Origin: Nocardia colli
Lineage (GTDB): Bacteria > Actinomycetota > Actinomycetes > Mycobacteriales > Mycobacteriaceae
NCBI RefSeq assembly: GCF_008704205.1
Contig: NZ_VXLC01000001.1
Span: 1 to 64,000, forward strand
Direction of reading: 5' to 3'
DNA: 64,000 nucleotides
In this document: positions 63,254 to 64,000 of the stretch, piece after piece
How the letters are laid out: every line of letters starts with the position of its first letter
Position numbering within the stretch: the stretch's first letter is position 1
The notes under the pieces: model-generated
Told to the model about the DNA's origin: nothing
What the model saw: the letters and a program-made list of their open reading frames with translations, nothing else
Database searches by the model: none
Position numbers and translations under genes: made by a program

Positions 63254-63304
63254 GGGACACTTCGCGGGACATTTCGAATGCCTCAAAACGTCCCCCGAAT
63301 GTCC
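63254..63304 (+). promoter_or_regulatory. Three half-sites upstream of the HTH gene
   Basis: GGGACACTTCG (63254-63264) and GGGACATTTCG (63266-63276) are direct repeats 12 bp apart; CGAATGTCC (63296-63304) is the inverted half-site. They lie just upstream of the -10 TACGGT (63307-63312), where an autoregulator would bind. Confidence 0.45.
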
Positions 63305-63306
63305 GC

Positions 63307-63312
63307 TACGGT
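63307..63312 (+). promoter_or_regulatory. -10 element of the HTH gene
   Basis: TACGGT, 6 nt before ATG 63319; leaderless arrangement. Confidence 0.5.
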
Positions 63313-63318
63313 GGGCAA

Positions 63319-64000
63319 ATGAGCCAGCGCCTTCGGTCGGCAATGCTGCGGGCCCAGCTCGATACAACCGAGCTGGCGACGGCTGTCGCGGTCGACGTGA
63401 AGACGGTGAACCGCTGGCTCGCCGGACGAGTGCCGCACCGGCGCACGCGCCTTGCGGTAGCGACCGTGTTGGGCGAGTCCGAAGCCAATCTGTGGCCGCA
63501 GGTCCGGCCAGATCTCAGCGCCGGGACGCCGGCCACCGCCGAGGTGGTCACCGCGTACGCCCATCGGGCTGATATCCCCCGTGACGTGTGGGTGTCGTTG
63601 CTACATAGCGCCACCGAGCAGATCGACATAGTCGGATACGCGTATCCGTTCATTCTCGAGCTGCTGCCCGACGCCGCCGACCACCTTGCCGACAAGTGCC
63701 GGCGCGGTGCGCGGATGCGTCTGGCCTTCGCCGACCCGGACTGTGCTCACGTCGCCGAACGCGACAACCTGGAACAAATGGGCGGGACTCTTCCCGGGCG
63801 AATCCGCAACGCGCTCAACATGCTTGGTCCTTTGTCCCGTGCAGCTGAATGCGCCGTAGGGCTGCACGCCACGCACCTGTACAACTCGGTCTTCTGATTC
63901 GACAAGCAGATGATAGTGACCCCATATCTCGTCCGAGCCCGCGGCTACCAGCACCCTGCACTACACCTGCGGCAACTCTCGCCTCACGGGATCTTCTCTT
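63319..64000 (+). pseudogene. XRE-type HTH / DUF5919-like gene interrupted by an in-frame TGA
   Basis: From ATG 63319 the frame gives an HTH (MLRAQLDTTELATAVAVDVK, TVNRWLAGRVPHRRTRLAVA) and a domain seen in HTH/DUF5919 proteins (LLHSATEQIDIVGYAYPFIL, AECAVGLHATHLYNSVF). A TGA follows at 63895-63897, but the same frame continues to the window end as FDKQMIVTPYLVRARGYQHP with no further stop. In relatives this point reads SVFRFDDQM, so a CGA-to-TGA change is the simplest explanation. Without readthrough the product is 192 residues. It could also be a sequencing error. Confidence 0.65.

Overview
This high-GC window has GTG starts, many leaderless promoters and short intergenic gaps. It carries a mycofactocin locus, a type VII secretion substrate pair, KstR-type steroid operators, secreted DUF3558/DUF4232-type lipoproteins and a str operon (rpsL-rpsG-fusA-tuf). 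Together these point to a mycolic-acid actinomycete, most likely Nocardia or a close relative. The assignment rests on gene content, not on a marker gene comparison.

Layout. Positions 1-8095 (minus) hold the 5' two-and-a-half modules of a large non-ribosomal peptide synthetase running off the left edge (C-A-T-C-A-T-C-A...); the first adenylation domain carries a serine code. 8522-15744 holds a GAF-type regulator and a reduced mycofactocin locus: mftA, a fused mftB-mftC, mftF and mftG on minus with mftR divergent; mftD and mftE are absent. 15806-20966 holds a KstR-controlled kshB-like oxygenase reductase, an AlkD-like glycosylase, a glutamate racemase-like protein, a ferredoxin reductase, an SPW membrane protein and a TetR regulator. 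21159-24246 holds an AbiEi/DUF559 protein next to a truncated hydrolase, then two leaderless lipoprotein genes. 24409-25114 is a toxin-antitoxin operon whose toxin has an internal deletion. 25227-29651 is the str operon. 29921-31274 holds small secreted proteins. 31344-33251 is hpd with a divergent Lrp regulator and a palindrome between them.

33257-39205 is a six-gene minus-strand operon (amidohydrolase, ABC ATPase, permease, binding lipoprotein, IPNS-like oxygenase, GntR regulator) that looks like uptake and breakdown of a heterocyclic compound. 39329-46646 holds an AlkZ-like protein, a quinone oxidoreductase, a type VII secreted EspC-like/SLT pair, and a coupled unit of kinase remnant, Ser/Thr kinase and lipoprotein. 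46737-58430 is mostly housekeeping and small regulator-enzyme pairs: acyl-ACP thioesterase, FprB-like reductase, SixA-like phosphatase, MerR with a decayed aldo/keto reductase start, a CMD-GNAT fusion, pirin, MarR/VOC and XRE/AKR pairs.

58466-64000 holds a KstR-controlled hotdog protein, two tandem tRNA-Glu-like genes, a small ORF ending in a strong terminator, a secreted GDPD, a second quinone oxidoreductase, a MetX-like hydrolase flanked by two paralogous 42-47 residue membrane proteins too short for ordinary gene calling, and an HTH/DUF5919-like gene broken by an in-frame TGA. The recurring themes are redox cofactors, steroid-type catabolism, and many small regulatory or decayed units whose operators can be read from the sequence.
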